DNA of 64,000 bases from DASZBX01 sp035943635 (GTDB lineage Bacteria; Actinomycetota; Actinomycetes; Streptomycetales; Catenulisporaceae), in contig DASZBX010000087.1 of NCBI GenBank assembly GCA_035943635.1, positions 47,214 through 111,213 of the forward strand, in the 5' to 3' direction. The translations under genes were made by a program, and so were the position numbers. The notes beneath the pieces are model-generated. The model did no database searches. It was not told the DNA's origin and saw only the letters and a program-made list of their open reading frames with translations. Shown here piece after piece: positions 33,241 through 41,997 of this stretch (the first letter of the stretch is position 1; every line of letters begins with the position of its first letter).

Positions 33241-33280
33241 AGTGCAAAAGTAGACTCAGTGCAATATAGCTCCTGGTGCA
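33241..33280. promoter_or_regulatory. three direct repeats of (A/G)GTGCA at exact 17-bp spacing
   Basis: AGTGCA (33241-33246), AGTGCA (33258-33263) and GGTGCA (33275-33280) repeat with a 17-base period in the 72-base gap between the divergent monooxygenase and TetR genes. Phased repeats between a TetR gene and its divergent target are the expected site for regulator binding. The 17-base (about 1.6 helical turn) spacing is unusual for dimeric TetR sites. Confidence 0.6.
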
Positions 33281-33301
33281 GTCGCCCGCTAGGCTTGGGC
33301 T

Positions 33302-33958
33302 GTGGACGAACCGACCGGCCTGCGGGAACGCAAGAAGCAGCGCACGCGCGAGGCGATCTCGAACGCGGCGATCGCCCTGTTCCTGGCCGAGGGCTACGAC
33401 CAGGTGTCCATCTCCCGGGTCGCCGAGGCCGTGGAGGTCTCCCGGCGCACCCTGTTCGCCTACTTCCCGACCAAGGAAGACCTGGTCCTGCACCGGATCG
33501 CCGACCACGAGACGGAGAACTCGCGGGTCGTGCGCGCCCACCCGCAGGCGCCGCTGGCCGCGTTGCGCACGCACTTCCTCGGCGGCCTGCTCCGCCGCGA
33601 ACCGTCCACCGGACTGTGCGACGTGCCGCGGGTGCTCGCGCTGTTCCGGCTGATCGTGGGCACCCCGAGCCTGGCGGCCGGGATGCTGCGGTTCCGGGAG
33701 AACAACGAACTGTCCCTCGCCGCCGAACTGCGCGCCCTGGCCGGCCCGCACGGGCCCGGCGGCCTCCCGGAGTCGGCCGCGCGCCTGGCCGCCGCGCAGA
33801 TCGTCGCGGTGCAGTGGCGGTTGTCGATGGACAACCAGCAGCGCATCGCCGACGGAGCCGGCGCCGACGAGGCCTACCCCGACGCGCTCGCCGCCGCCGA
33901 ACAGGGCTTCGACCTGCTGGCCGGAGGCCTGCGGCCGCTGCTCGGCGCCCACCGCTGA
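33302..33958 (+). CDS. TetR/AcrR family transcriptional regulator
   Basis: Predicted 218 residues from GTG 33302. The helix-turn-helix is at residues about 10-57: RTREAISNAAIALFLAEGYD, then VSISRVAEAVEVSRRTLFAY and FPTKEDLV, the standard TetR N-terminal signature. The rest is the all-helical ligand domain (LAALRTHFLGGLLRREPSTG and so on). It is divergent from the truncated monooxygenase gene, a common arrangement in which the regulator controls the neighbour and itself. Confidence 0.92.
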   Translation: MDEPTGLRERKKQRTREAISNAAIALFLAEGYDQVSISRVAEAVEVSRRTLFAYFPTKEDLVLHRIADHETENSRVVRAHPQAPLAALRTHFLGGLLRREPSTGLCDVPRVLALFRLIVGTPSLAAGMLRFRENNELSLAAELRALAGPHGPGGLPESAARLAAAQIVAVQWRLSMDNQQRIADGAGADEAYPDALAAAEQGFDLLAGGLRPLLGAHR

Positions 33959-34004
33959 CGCACCCCTCCGGCCGCTGAGCCCGGCTCCGGCACACAAACT
34001 CCAT

Positions 34005-34027
34005 TAGCTCTAATATAATTAGTGCTA
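34005..34027 (+). promoter_or_regulatory. palindromic operator overlapping a -10 box before the MarR gene
   Basis: TAGCTCTAAT (34005-34014), a 3-base spacer and ATTAGTGCTA (34018-34027) form an inverted repeat with one mismatch. TATAAT at 34014-34019 lies in its centre, so bound protein would occlude the -10. The spacing and AT-rich arms fit a MarR dimer site, implying autoregulation of the downstream marR/oxidoreductase pair. Confidence 0.72.
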
Positions 34028-34065
34028 TCCTAGTGAGAGCTGATGGACTTCGTGAGGGGAGGGCC

Positions 34066-34527
34066 GTGTCCGTGGACCTGCGACAGGTGTTCGACGACCT
34101 GGTGCGCTTCGAGACCGACCTGTGGAACGAGATCGACGCGCGGCTGCGCCGGGAGTGCGGCGTGCCGCTGGGCAGCCTGGACGTGCTGCGGGTGATAGCC
34201 CGCACCGGCGACTGCCGGGTCAACGACATCGCCGCGGCCCTGTCCATCACCGTCGGCGGCGCCAGCCAGGCCGTGGACCGGCTGGAGAAACGCGCCCTGT
34301 GCGCCCGGCGCCCGCACCCGGCCGACCGGCGCTCCTCCAGCGTCGGCCTGACCGACGCGGGCCGGGACCTGGTCGCCGCCGCCGAACCGGTCTTCGACCA
34401 GGAACTGGCCCGCCGGATCGGCGGCCCGCTGACCGACGAACCGCTCGCCGCCCTCGCCTCAGCGCTCGCCACCCTGCGCGCCGCGACCGCGCACCAACCG
34501 CCACCGCCACCCGCCGACCCCGCGTGA
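34066..34527 (+). CDS. MarR family transcriptional regulator
   Basis: Predicted 153 residues from GTG 34066, just after GAGGGGAGG. The winged helix reads GVPLGSLDVLRVIARTGDCR, NDIAAALSITVGGASQAVDR and LEKRALCARRPHPADRRSSS, with the DRR wing typical of MarR. Flanking helices make the dimer. GTG 34033 is an alternative start but would leave the ribosome site inside the gene. It is followed after 98 bases by a quinone oxidoreductase gene, so it probably senses a quinone, phenol or electrophile that the enzyme reduces. Confidence 0.9.
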   Translation: MSVDLRQVFDDLVRFETDLWNEIDARLRRECGVPLGSLDVLRVIARTGDCRVNDIAAALSITVGGASQAVDRLEKRALCARRPHPADRRSSSVGLTDAGRDLVAAAEPVFDQELARRIGGPLTDEPLAALASALATLRAATAHQPPPPPADPA

Positions 34528-34625
34528 CCCACACCCGGCGGCCACCGCGCAACGCACAACGCCGCCCCGCCAACGAAGCCCAGACCATCCCGACACCACC
34601 CCTCACACAGACCCAGGGAGACACC

Positions 34626-35561
34626 ATGACCGCCACCACCCAGGCGCGCGCCGTACGCTTCGACGACTACGGCGACCGCGACGTCCTGCACGTCGTCGAC
34701 ATCCCCCTGCCCGTCCCGCAGACCGGCGAAGTCCTGGTGGAAATCCGGGCGGCCGGGATCAACCCGGGCGAGATCGGCATCCGCTCCGGCGCGCTGCGCG
34801 AGGCGTTCCCGGCCACCTTCCCGTCCGGGCAGGGCAGCGACCTGGCCGGCGTCGTGGCCGCGGTCGGCCCGGGCGTGACCGAGTTCGCCGTCGGCGACGA
34901 GGTGCTCGGCTACTCCTGGACCCGGTCCAGTCACGCCACCCACGCCGGCGTCCCGGCCGAGCAGCTCATCGCGAAGCCCGCCGACCTGAGCTGGCCGGTC
35001 GCCGGGGCCCTGTACGTGGTCGGGTGCACCGCGTGGGCCGCGGTGCACGCCGTGGACCCCCAGCCCGGGGAGACCGTGGCCGTCTCGGCCGCGGCCGGGG
35101 GCGTGGGCACGGTCGTCGTCCAGCTGCTGGTCAGCAAAGGCGTGCGGGTGCTGGGCATCGCCTCGGCCGAGAACGCCGGCTGGCTCACCGAGCACGGCGC
35201 GACCCACGTGCCCTACGGCCCGCGCCTGGCCGAGGACCTGGCCGCGGCGGCGCCGGACGGGATCGACGCGTTCATCGACCTGTTCGGGCCCGAGTACGTG
35301 CAGCTGGCCGTGGACCTGGGCATCGCGCGGGACCGGATCGAGACGATCATCTCGTTCCAGAAGGCCGGGGAACTGGGCACCAAGGCCGAGGGCAGCGGCA
35401 CCGCGTCCAACCGGGAGGTGCTGACCGAGATGGCCGGGCACGTGAGCGCCGGGCGGATCGAGATCCCGATCGCCGCGACCTACCCCCTGGGCGAGGTGCG
35501 CGCCGCGTTCGCGCAGCTGGAGCAGCGGCACACCCGCGGCAAGATCGTCCTGATCCCGTAG
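34626..35561 (+). CDS. zinc-independent medium-chain dehydrogenase / quinone oxidoreductase
   Basis: Predicted 311 residues, quinone-oxidoreductase branch of the MDR superfamily (NADPH-dependent). GEVLVEIRAAGINPGEIGIR, FPSGQGSDLAGVVAAVGPGV and EFAVGDEVLGYSW are the catalytic domain motifs; the usual zinc-binding Cys/His ligands of alcohol dehydrogenases are absent. The nucleotide fold reads GETVAVSAAAGGVGTVVVQL with the AxxGGVG loop. ATG 34626 follows CAGGGAG. It forms a unit with the upstream MarR gene. Confidence 0.92.
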   Translation: MTATTQARAVRFDDYGDRDVLHVVDIPLPVPQTGEVLVEIRAAGINPGEIGIRSGALREAFPATFPSGQGSDLAGVVAAVGPGVTEFAVGDEVLGYSWTRSSHATHAGVPAEQLIAKPADLSWPVAGALYVVGCTAWAAVHAVDPQPGETVAVSAAAGGVGTVVVQLLVSKGVRVLGIASAENAGWLTEHGATHVPYGPRLAEDLAAAAPDGIDAFIDLFGPEYVQLAVDLGIARDRIETIISFQKAGELGTKAEGSGTASNREVLTEMAGHVSAGRIEIPIAATYPLGEVRAAFAQLEQRHTRGKIVLIP

Positions 35562-35574
35562 CGCGCCCTCCGGC

Positions 35575-36456
35575 TCACCCGGCGGCGGCCAGCAGTTCCT
35601 CCAGGGCCAGGGCCACGCCGTCCTCGTCGTGCGCCGCCGTCACGCGCGAGGCGGCGGCCAGGACCGTGGGGTGGGCGTTGGCCACGGCGTAGGACAGTCC
35701 GGCCCAGCGCAGCATCGGCAGGTCGTTGGGCATGTCGCCGAACGCCGCGACCTGCGCCGCCGCCACGCCCCGGGCGGCGCACAGCGCGGCCAGCGCCGCC
35801 GACTTGGTCGCCCCGGGCGGGGCGATCTCCAGCAGCCCCTGGCCGCCGGAATGGGAGATCTCCGCCGGGACGGTCACCGCGGCCAGCGCCGCCGCGGCCA
35901 TCTCGTCGGCGGTCAGGGTGGGGGAGCGCACCAGGATCTTGACCACCCGGCCGATCCGTTCCCACACCTCGTCCAGGTCCGCGGCCAGGCGCGCGGTGTG
36001 GCCGCTGACCGTGCCGAGCCGGAACGCCGCCTCGTGCCAGGACTCCTGCCCGGACTCCAGGGCGAACCCGGCGTCCGGGAGCACCGGGCGCAACTGCTCG
36101 ACCAGGCGGCGGCCGTCGGCGAACGCGAACTCGTGCACGACCGTGGCCTGGCCGGTGGCGCAGTCCAGCACGATCGCCCCGTTCGAGCAGATCGCCGTCG
36201 CCGACACGCCCACCGCATCCACCAAAGGGGTGACGGTGCGCGGCGGGCGGGCGGTGACGAACACCACCTCGATCCCCGCCGCAGCGCACGCGCGCAGGGC
36301 GGCGACCGTGCGCGGGGTGATCGCCCGGTCCCGGTCCAGCAGCGTCCCGTCCAGGTCCGTCGCCACCAGCCGCGGCACCACAGGCGCCGCCGCGGGCAGG
36401 GTGCCGTCGTGGTCCCCGGACGGGTTGTCGAAGGCGTGCAGGTCGGCGGCGGTCAC
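35575..36456 (-). CDS. HAD superfamily hydrolase, Cof type
   Basis: Predicted 293 residues from GTG 36456. Motif I is LVATDLDGTLLDRDRAI (two catalytic Asp), motif II sits in VVFVTARPPRTVTPLV, motif III is the Lys in GATKSAALAALCAARGV, and motif IV is AAFGDMPNDLPMLRWAG followed by AVANAHPTV. The C2-type cap between II and III assigns it to the Cof subfamily of phosphatases for sugar phosphates or cofactors. The frame is open far upstream, but homologues start near VTAADLHA. It is convergent with the oxidoreductase gene, 13 bases apart. Confidence 0.9.
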   Translation of the reverse strand: MTAADLHAFDNPSGDHDGTLPAAAPVVPRLVATDLDGTLLDRDRAITPRTVAALRACAAAGIEVVFVTARPPRTVTPLVDAVGVSATAICSNGAIVLDCATGQATVVHEFAFADGRRLVEQLRPVLPDAGFALESGQESWHEAAFRLGTVSGHTARLAADLDEVWERIGRVVKILVRSPTLTADEMAAAALAAVTVPAEISHSGGQGLLEIAPPGATKSAALAALCAARGVAAAQVAAFGDMPNDLPMLRWAGLSYAVANAHPTVLAAASRVTAAHDEDGVALALEELLAAAG

Positions 36457-36565
36457 GGCGCCATCATGCCAGACACGCCGCGCCCACCCACCCACGACTC
36501 CACATCCGTGCACGTCACGGCCTTGATTGCGCGATATCGCACGGGCGCCCCTAAAGTGGGCGTTC

Positions 36566-39500
36566 ATGCGGATAGAGGTGCTCGGTACGGCGGCCGTGGT
36601 CGGTGACCACGGCACGGTCTCCGGCGCCCGGCTCGGCGGGCGCCGGGCCCACATCATCCTCGTCGCCCTCGCCCTGGACCCCGGCGTCGTCTCCAGCGAA
36701 CGCCTGGCCCGGCTGATCTGGGGCGAGGACACCCCGCCGACCTGGCCGGCCGCGCTGCGCGGGGTGGTGCGCGGGCTGCGCCAGGCCCTGGAACCGGTCG
36801 GCGGCGGCGCCCAGCAGGTCATCGTCACCGAACCGCGCGGCTACCGGGTGGCCGCCGGCGTCCAGGTCGACGTGGCGCTGGCCGCCCGCGCGGTCGAGCA
36901 GGCCGCGGACCTCGTGCGCGGCGGACGGTACCGGGCCGCCCTGGACCTGGCCGGTCCGGTCTCCCGGCTGACCGGCGCCGCGCTGCTGGCCGACGAGGAC
37001 GGCGAGTGGCTGCGCCCGCACCGCGACCAGGTCGACGCCCTGGCCCGGCAGGGACTGGACCTGGTCGCCGACGCGGCCGGCCGGCTCGGCGAACACCCGG
37101 CCGCGATCGTCGCGGCCCGCCGCCGCCTGGCCGCGGACCCCCTGGACGAGCACGCCCACCGGGGCCTGATCCGCGCCCTGGACCGCGGCGGGGACCGGGC
37201 CGGGGTGGTGCGCGCCTACGAGGAATGCCGGTCGGTGCTGGCCGACCAGCTCGGCGTGGACCCGTCCGCCGACACCGTCCGCACGTACCTGGCCGCCCTG
37301 CACGACCAGGCGCCCAGCGCGCACGCGCGCGTCCCGGTGGACACCTCCTCGTTCGTCGGCCGGGACCAGGACGCCGCCCGGCTGCGCACCATCCTGGCCG
37401 GGCCCGGGCTGGTCACCGTCACGGGCCTGGGCGGGGTCGGCAAGTCCCGGCTGGCCGCCCGCGCGGCCGGCGGCGCCGAGGGCCACTCCGGCGGGCGCCT
37501 GTGGGTCGCGCTCGGCTCGGTCACCGAGGACGCCCTGGTCGCCGCGACGGTCGCGCTCAGCCTCGGGGTCAGCCCCGGGGCCGAGGACGCCGCCGCGGCC
37601 CTGGCCGCGCACCTGGCCGCGCTCGGCCCGACCCTGCTGGTCCTGGACGGGGCCGAAACCGCCCGGGACGGCGTCGCGTCCCTGGTGTCGCTGCTGGTCG
37701 GCGCCTGCCCGCTGCTGAGCGTCCTGGTCACCAGCCGTTCCCCGCTGGGCCTGGACGCCGAGGCGGTGCACCGCCTGGACCCGCTCCCGGCGCCCGCCGA
37801 CGCGGACGCGGCCCCGGCCGCCCTGGAACGCAACCCGCTGGTCCGGCTTCTGCTGGACCGGGTGCGCGACGGCGGCGGGGACCTGGACGTGGACCAGATC
37901 ACCGCGCCGCACGTGGTCGCGCTGCTGCGCACCTGCGGCGGCCTGCCGCTCGCGGTGGAACTGATGGCCGCGCAACTGGCCGCCATACCGGTCGGGGACC
38001 TGCTCGACCAGCTCGGCCCGGTCCTGCACTCCGGCGACGGGCCGCTGCGCGCGATCGCCCGGGGCAGTTACGCCCTGCTCAACGAGCACGAGGCGGCCGT
38101 GTTCCGCCGCTGCGCGGTCCTGGACGGCAGCGTCGGGCTGGCGATGGTGCGCCAGGTGGTCGCCGACGAGCAGATCGCCCCGGTCCGGGTGGTGCGGATC
38201 CTGCGCGAACTGACCGCCAGCGGCCTGCTCGGGGTCGACCGCTCCGGGCCGCGCTGGCACTACCACCTGGACGACGACCTGCGCCGTTTCGCCGCCGACC
38301 TGCTGGCCCAGCACGGCGAGGAGGGCGCGGCGTACGACCGGCTGGCCGATGCGGTCCGCGCCCTGCTGCCCGAGGACGCCCGGCAGACCCCCGCGCCGTA
38401 CCAGAGCGCGGTCACCGACGCGCTCGCGTGCATCCGCTCCCTGTTCCGGGCCGCGGTCTCCGGGCGCGCCGACAGTTCCCGGTGCCTGGAGCTGGCGTTC
38501 CGGCTGCACCGCTACTGGGCCGCGACGAACGTCGCCGAAGGCCGGTACTGGCTGGCCCGCCTACTGGCCGCCAGCCCCGGGTCGGACTGGTTCGCGTATG
38601 CGACGTACGCGCTGGGGTACCTGGACTACTGGTCCGGGGACACCGACAACGCGCTGCGGGAACTGGAGACCGTCACCTCCCTGCTCGACGGCGTCGCCGA
38701 CCCGTACGCCGCCCGCGCCCTGGTGTACCTGGCCGGGCTGCTCGACGACCTGGACCGGGGCCCGGAAGCGGTGGACTGCGTGCGCCGCTCGATCGACGCG
38801 GCCGAACCCTTCGGCATCGACCTGCGGGTGGCCGCCGCGATGGGCCTGGGCAGCGTATTGTCCGAACGCGGCGAACCGGAGGCCGCCGAGCACGCCGTGC
38901 GCGCGATCGAGCTGTGCCGCTCCGGCGGGTCCCCGGAGCAGCTGGCCGTGGCCCTGCCGACCGCGGCCATGGTGTGCTGGCAGGTCGGCGCGGTCGACCA
39001 GGCCCGCGCGTTCGTGCGCGAGGCCCGCCCGCTGCACGCCGAGGGCAAACGGATCGCCCGGGTCGTGCTGCTGTCGGCGGCCGCGGGCCTGGCCCTGGAC
39101 GACGGCGACCTGCCGGCGGCCGTCGACCTGGGCCTGTCCGCCGACCGGGAGGGCGCCGAACTAGGCGTCGAACGGGAAATGCCGCTGATCCGGGCCGTGC
39201 TGGCGCGGGCGCTGCTGGAAAGCGGGGACACCGCCGGGGCCGGGGCGCGGGCCGCGGCCGCCCTGGACACCGCCCTGGGGATGGCGTTCGACTTCCCGCT
39301 CGCCGTCGGCCTGGAGACCGCCTGGCTGGTCCTGCGCCACACCGGCGCCGCCGAGGAGGACCTGGCCGGGCTGCTCGACGCCGCCGGCCTGGTCCGCCGC
39401 CGCGGGGACCGCCCGCCCCCGGCCACCCTGGCCCGCCAGGTCGACTCCCTGCGCCCGCCCCCGGATCACCGCCCGCACCTGCGCGCGGATCCGGGCCCGA

Positions 39501-39694
39501 GCCCGGTTGCGGGCCACGGCGCCGCGGTCCTCGGCCACGGCCTCGGCATCGAGGTCGGGCACGCCGGTATCGCCGCCGGCGCGGCCGACACCCCCGGCTC
39601 CGGTGCCGGCGGGCTCGCCGAGGCGGGCGGCATCGACGTGCGGGCGGCCGGGCGGCGCGCGCTCGACCTGCTCGCCCGGATCGGGCCGTCCTGA
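36566..39694 (+). CDS. SARP/AfsR-type regulator with BTAD and NB-ARC-like ATPase domains
   Basis: Predicted 1042 residues. Residues 1-95 form an OmpR-like winged helix (MRIEVLGTAAVVGDHGTVSG to TEPRGYRVA). About 96-245 form the bacterial transcriptional activation domain, with LVADAAGRLGEHPAAIVAAR and YEECRSVLADQLGVDPSADT. A nucleotide-binding NB-ARC domain follows, with the P-loop GLGGVGKS at residues 287-294, LLVLDGAE as Walker B and CGGLPLAVELMAAQLA. From residue 600 on there are tetratricopeptide-like helices. AfsR-type proteins activate secondary metabolism or development in streptomycetes and are often modulated by phosphorylation and ATP. No target cluster is in this window. Confidence 0.92.
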   Translation: MRIEVLGTAAVVGDHGTVSGARLGGRRAHIILVALALDPGVVSSERLARLIWGEDTPPTWPAALRGVVRGLRQALEPVGGGAQQVIVTEPRGYRVAAGVQVDVALAARAVEQAADLVRGGRYRAALDLAGPVSRLTGAALLADEDGEWLRPHRDQVDALARQGLDLVADAAGRLGEHPAAIVAARRRLAADPLDEHAHRGLIRALDRGGDRAGVVRAYEECRSVLADQLGVDPSADTVRTYLAALHDQAPSAHARVPVDTSSFVGRDQDAARLRTILAGPGLVTVTGLGGVGKSRLAARAAGGAEGHSGGRLWVALGSVTEDALVAATVALSLGVSPGAEDAAAALAAHLAALGPTLLVLDGAETARDGVASLVSLLVGACPLLSVLVTSRSPLGLDAEAVHRLDPLPAPADADAAPAALERNPLVRLLLDRVRDGGGDLDVDQITAPHVVALLRTCGGLPLAVELMAAQLAAIPVGDLLDQLGPVLHSGDGPLRAIARGSYALLNEHEAAVFRRCAVLDGSVGLAMVRQVVADEQIAPVRVVRILRELTASGLLGVDRSGPRWHYHLDDDLRRFAADLLAQHGEEGAAYDRLADAVRALLPEDARQTPAPYQSAVTDALACIRSLFRAAVSGRADSSRCLELAFRLHRYWAATNVAEGRYWLARLLAASPGSDWFAYATYALGYLDYWSGDTDNALRELETVTSLLDGVADPYAARALVYLAGLLDDLDRGPEAVDCVRRSIDAAEPFGIDLRVAAAMGLGSVLSERGEPEAAEHAVRAIELCRSGGSPEQLAVALPTAAMVCWQVGAVDQARAFVREARPLHAEGKRIARVVLLSAAAGLALDDGDLPAAVDLGLSADREGAELGVEREMPLIRAVLARALLESGDTAGAGARAAAALDTALGMAFDFPLAVGLETAWLVLRHTGAAEEDLAGLLDAAGLVRRRGDRPPPATLARQVDSLRPPPDHRPHLRADPGPSPVAGHGAAVLGHGLGIEVGHAGIAAGAADTPGSGAGGLAEAGGIDVRAAGRRALDLLARIGPS

Positions 39695-40046
39695 GCTCCA
39701 CTGCACGCCGGGATGTGTCACAGCGCCCACTGCACCAGCGGACGGTAATGCGCGGGTAACCCCGACCCGCCCCCTGCCCCTGCGCCACCACCCGCACCGC
39801 GCGCCGCACCCGGCCGCATCCGGCCGCGCCCGACGCCCGGGCGCCGCCCGCCGTGGCGAATTCGCAGGTCATGCCCTCGGGGCGCCGACGTCATCAGGCG
39901 GCCTTGAGGCGTGACGCGTAGCCGGGGCCCGCGTGTAACGCCGCCCGCCGACCCGCCCACCCGCGCCATTACCTCGGCGTTACCACCCTGCGGTGTGCTG
40001 GACGCGTCACCCGATGCAGCCGACCACCCTTTCGCAGGAGACCACC
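39695..40046. other. intergenic region upstream of the lipoprotein gene
   Basis: About 350 bases with no recognisable gene. Two composite elements face each other: GGTAATG (39744-39750) with GGTAAC (39755-39760), and CATTACC (39967-39973) with GTTACC (39979-39984). They are the same pair of half-sites in inverted orientation 220 bases apart. They may be regulatory, but chance is not excluded. Confidence 0.3.
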
Positions 40047-40811
40047 ATGAGCGCCGCCGCCCCCCGCTCCCGCCTGACCGCAGGCCTCGCCGCGTTAATC
40101 ATCGCCGGCGCCAGTACCTGCCTTCTCACCGCCTGCTCGAGCAAAGGCTCCGGCACCACGACCGCCGGAGCCGCGGGCACCGCGGCCGCCGGACCGACCA
40201 GCCAGGCCGCCGCATCCGGCTCCGGCTCGGGCTCCGGCGCGACCCCGAGCTGTACCGCGCTGACCAGGGACAAGGTCCAGCCGCTGCTGGTCAAGACGAT
40301 CACGACCTCGTCCGCGAAGACCGTCCCGGACCAGGTGAGCCTGAACGGCACCGCCGAACAGTGCGTCTTCGGCACCGAAGACAGCTCCGAGGCCATCACC
40401 GTCGTCCTGATCGGCGGCGCCGACGCCGGCACCGCCTACCTGGACGCGCAGCAGAGCCTGTCCAAGCCGGTCTCCGTCTCCGGGGTCGGCACCAAGGCGC
40501 TACGCGACGCCGGCGACGCCACCTCGGCCATCACCGCCGAGGACAACGGCCTGACCTGCACCGCCGACTCCGACGACCCCGGGCAGATGCCCGGGCTGTC
40601 CCCGATCTACGACGCGGCCGGGAACACCTCCGACATCGGCGACAAGAACTACGCCGTCATCGCCGCGGCCCTGGGCACCCTGTGCAACGTGGTGTTCGGC
40701 AGCGGCAACACCACCCCGGACTTCAGCGGCCTGACCTCGGCCGGGGTGACCACCCCGCCGGACGGCGGCGGCCTGCCGACCGACCTGAGCCTCCCGACCG
40801 ACGGCACCTGA
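40047..40811 (+). CDS. secreted lipoprotein, unknown function
   Basis: Predicted 254 residues. A lipoprotein signal (LTAGLAALIIAGASTCLLTA) ends in the lipobox LTAC, so Cys32 should be lipidated. A Thr/Ser/Gly/Ala-rich linker (SGSGSGSGATPS) is followed by a folded domain with two or three Cys (PSCTALTRDKVQPLLVKTIT, EQCVFGTEDSSEAITVVLIG, LTCTADSDDPGQMPGL). It resembles actinobacterial DUF3558-type surface lipoproteins in layout, but no family is assigned. ATG 40047 follows CGCAGGAGACC. Confidence 0.75.
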   Translation: MSAAAPRSRLTAGLAALIIAGASTCLLTACSSKGSGTTTAGAAGTAAAGPTSQAAASGSGSGSGATPSCTALTRDKVQPLLVKTITTSSAKTVPDQVSLNGTAEQCVFGTEDSSEAITVVLIGGADAGTAYLDAQQSLSKPVSVSGVGTKALRDAGDATSAITAEDNGLTCTADSDDPGQMPGLSPIYDAAGNTSDIGDKNYAVIAAALGTLCNVVFGSGNTTPDFSGLTSAGVTTPPDGGGLPTDLSLPTDGT

Positions 40812-41040
40812 CCCCGGGCCGGGTCAGGCGGGCGGGGACGGGCGGCCCATGCAGGTGGGGAGGCCGCCCGCCCCCGACACCCGTCCCGCACGCCGCGACC
40901 CCGGGCCGTGCTCGCGTCCCGCACCCATACCGGACCAGACGCCGCATCAGGAACAACCCGCACATCAGGGGTCTTGCGGTCATCCGGGTGATCTTCGGCA
41001 ACGGCCCGCGCGTGTCGGTGCGGATCGCTACGGTTGGCCC

Positions 41041-41721
41041 ATGACGTTGACGATTCCCCCCTCCTGGCACGAAGCGGTCGGCGAAGAGGCCCAGAAGCCG
41101 TACTTCGCCGCGCTGACCGAGTTCGTCGCCGCCGAACGCGCCGCCCACCAGGTGTTCCCGCCCGAGGACGAGACGTTCGCCGCCCTGGCCGCGGTCCCGT
41201 TCCAGGACGTGCGGGTCGTGCTCCTGGGCCAGGACCCGTACCACGACGACGGCCAGGCGCACGGCATGTGCTTCTCGGTGCGCCCGGGGGTCAAGACCCC
41301 GCCGTCGCTGCGCAACATGTACAAGGAGCTGAACGCGGACCTCGGCTGCACCATCCCGGACCACGGGTACCTGCAGGCCTGGGCCGACCAGGGCGTCCTG
41401 CTGCTCAACACGGTCCTGACCGTGCGCGCGCACGAGGCGGCCTCGCACAAGGGCAAGGGCTGGGAGATCTTCACCGACGCGGTGATCGGGGCGGTGGCCG
41501 CCCGGGAGCAGCCGGCCGTGTTCATCCTGTGGGGCGCGCACGCGAAGAAGAAGGCCGTCCTGATCGACCAGGACCGGCACCGGATCGTGCAGGGCGCCCA
41601 CCCCTCGCCGCTCTCGGCGAAGCTGTTCTTCGGCTCCCGGCCGTTCTCCGCGACCAACAAGGCCCTGGAAGAGCTCGGCCGCGAACCGCTGGACTGGCAG
41701 ATCCCGGCCCTCGCGGCCTGA
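41041..41721 (+). CDS. ung: uracil-DNA glycosylase, family 1
   Basis: Predicted 226-residue DNA-repair enzyme that removes uracil from DNA. All UNG motifs are present: the water-activating loop LLGQDPYHDD (residues about 61-70, catalytic Asp65), FSVRPGVKTPPSLRNMYKEL (Pro-rich loop), QGVLLLNTVLTVRAHEAASH (uracil pocket Asn), ILWGAHAKKKAVL and the minor-groove loop GAHPSPLSA. ATG 41041 directly follows the intergenic region. The gene is intact and monocistronic. Confidence 0.96.
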   Translation: MTLTIPPSWHEAVGEEAQKPYFAALTEFVAAERAAHQVFPPEDETFAALAAVPFQDVRVVLLGQDPYHDDGQAHGMCFSVRPGVKTPPSLRNMYKELNADLGCTIPDHGYLQAWADQGVLLLNTVLTVRAHEAASHKGKGWEIFTDAVIGAVAAREQPAVFILWGAHAKKKAVLIDQDRHRIVQGAHPSPLSAKLFFGSRPFSATNKALEELGREPLDWQIPALAA

Positions 41722-41997
41722 GCGGCGCGCCAGGCGCAGCGCACCCTGGTCCGGCCAGGCCCGTCGTAGGCACTGTCGAGGGCTTGCGAACGGGCCCGGC
41801 ATCTCTTTTGTGACACCCGGGCGCTGATGTACACGTTCGAGGTCGTGTGGTCCGTTCTGTAGGCGGCTGCGGCAGACGGGCGACATCCGGGCCCCGCCCC
41901 GGCCCGGCGCGCGCGCCGCGGACCGCCGGGCCCGGCGCCGACTGGTTCGATGTGCTCTGTCACCTCGATCGTCGCGTCTTGAAGGAAGGGCCAGACC

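Noticed and set aside
31434..35531. A 1365-codon open frame on the minus strand
   Set aside because: It runs antisense over an SBP gene, a monooxygenase, a TetR, a MarR and an oxidoreductase gene. Its composition (Arg/Gly/Pro-rich) has no domain pattern. Such frames are common in 70+% GC DNA.
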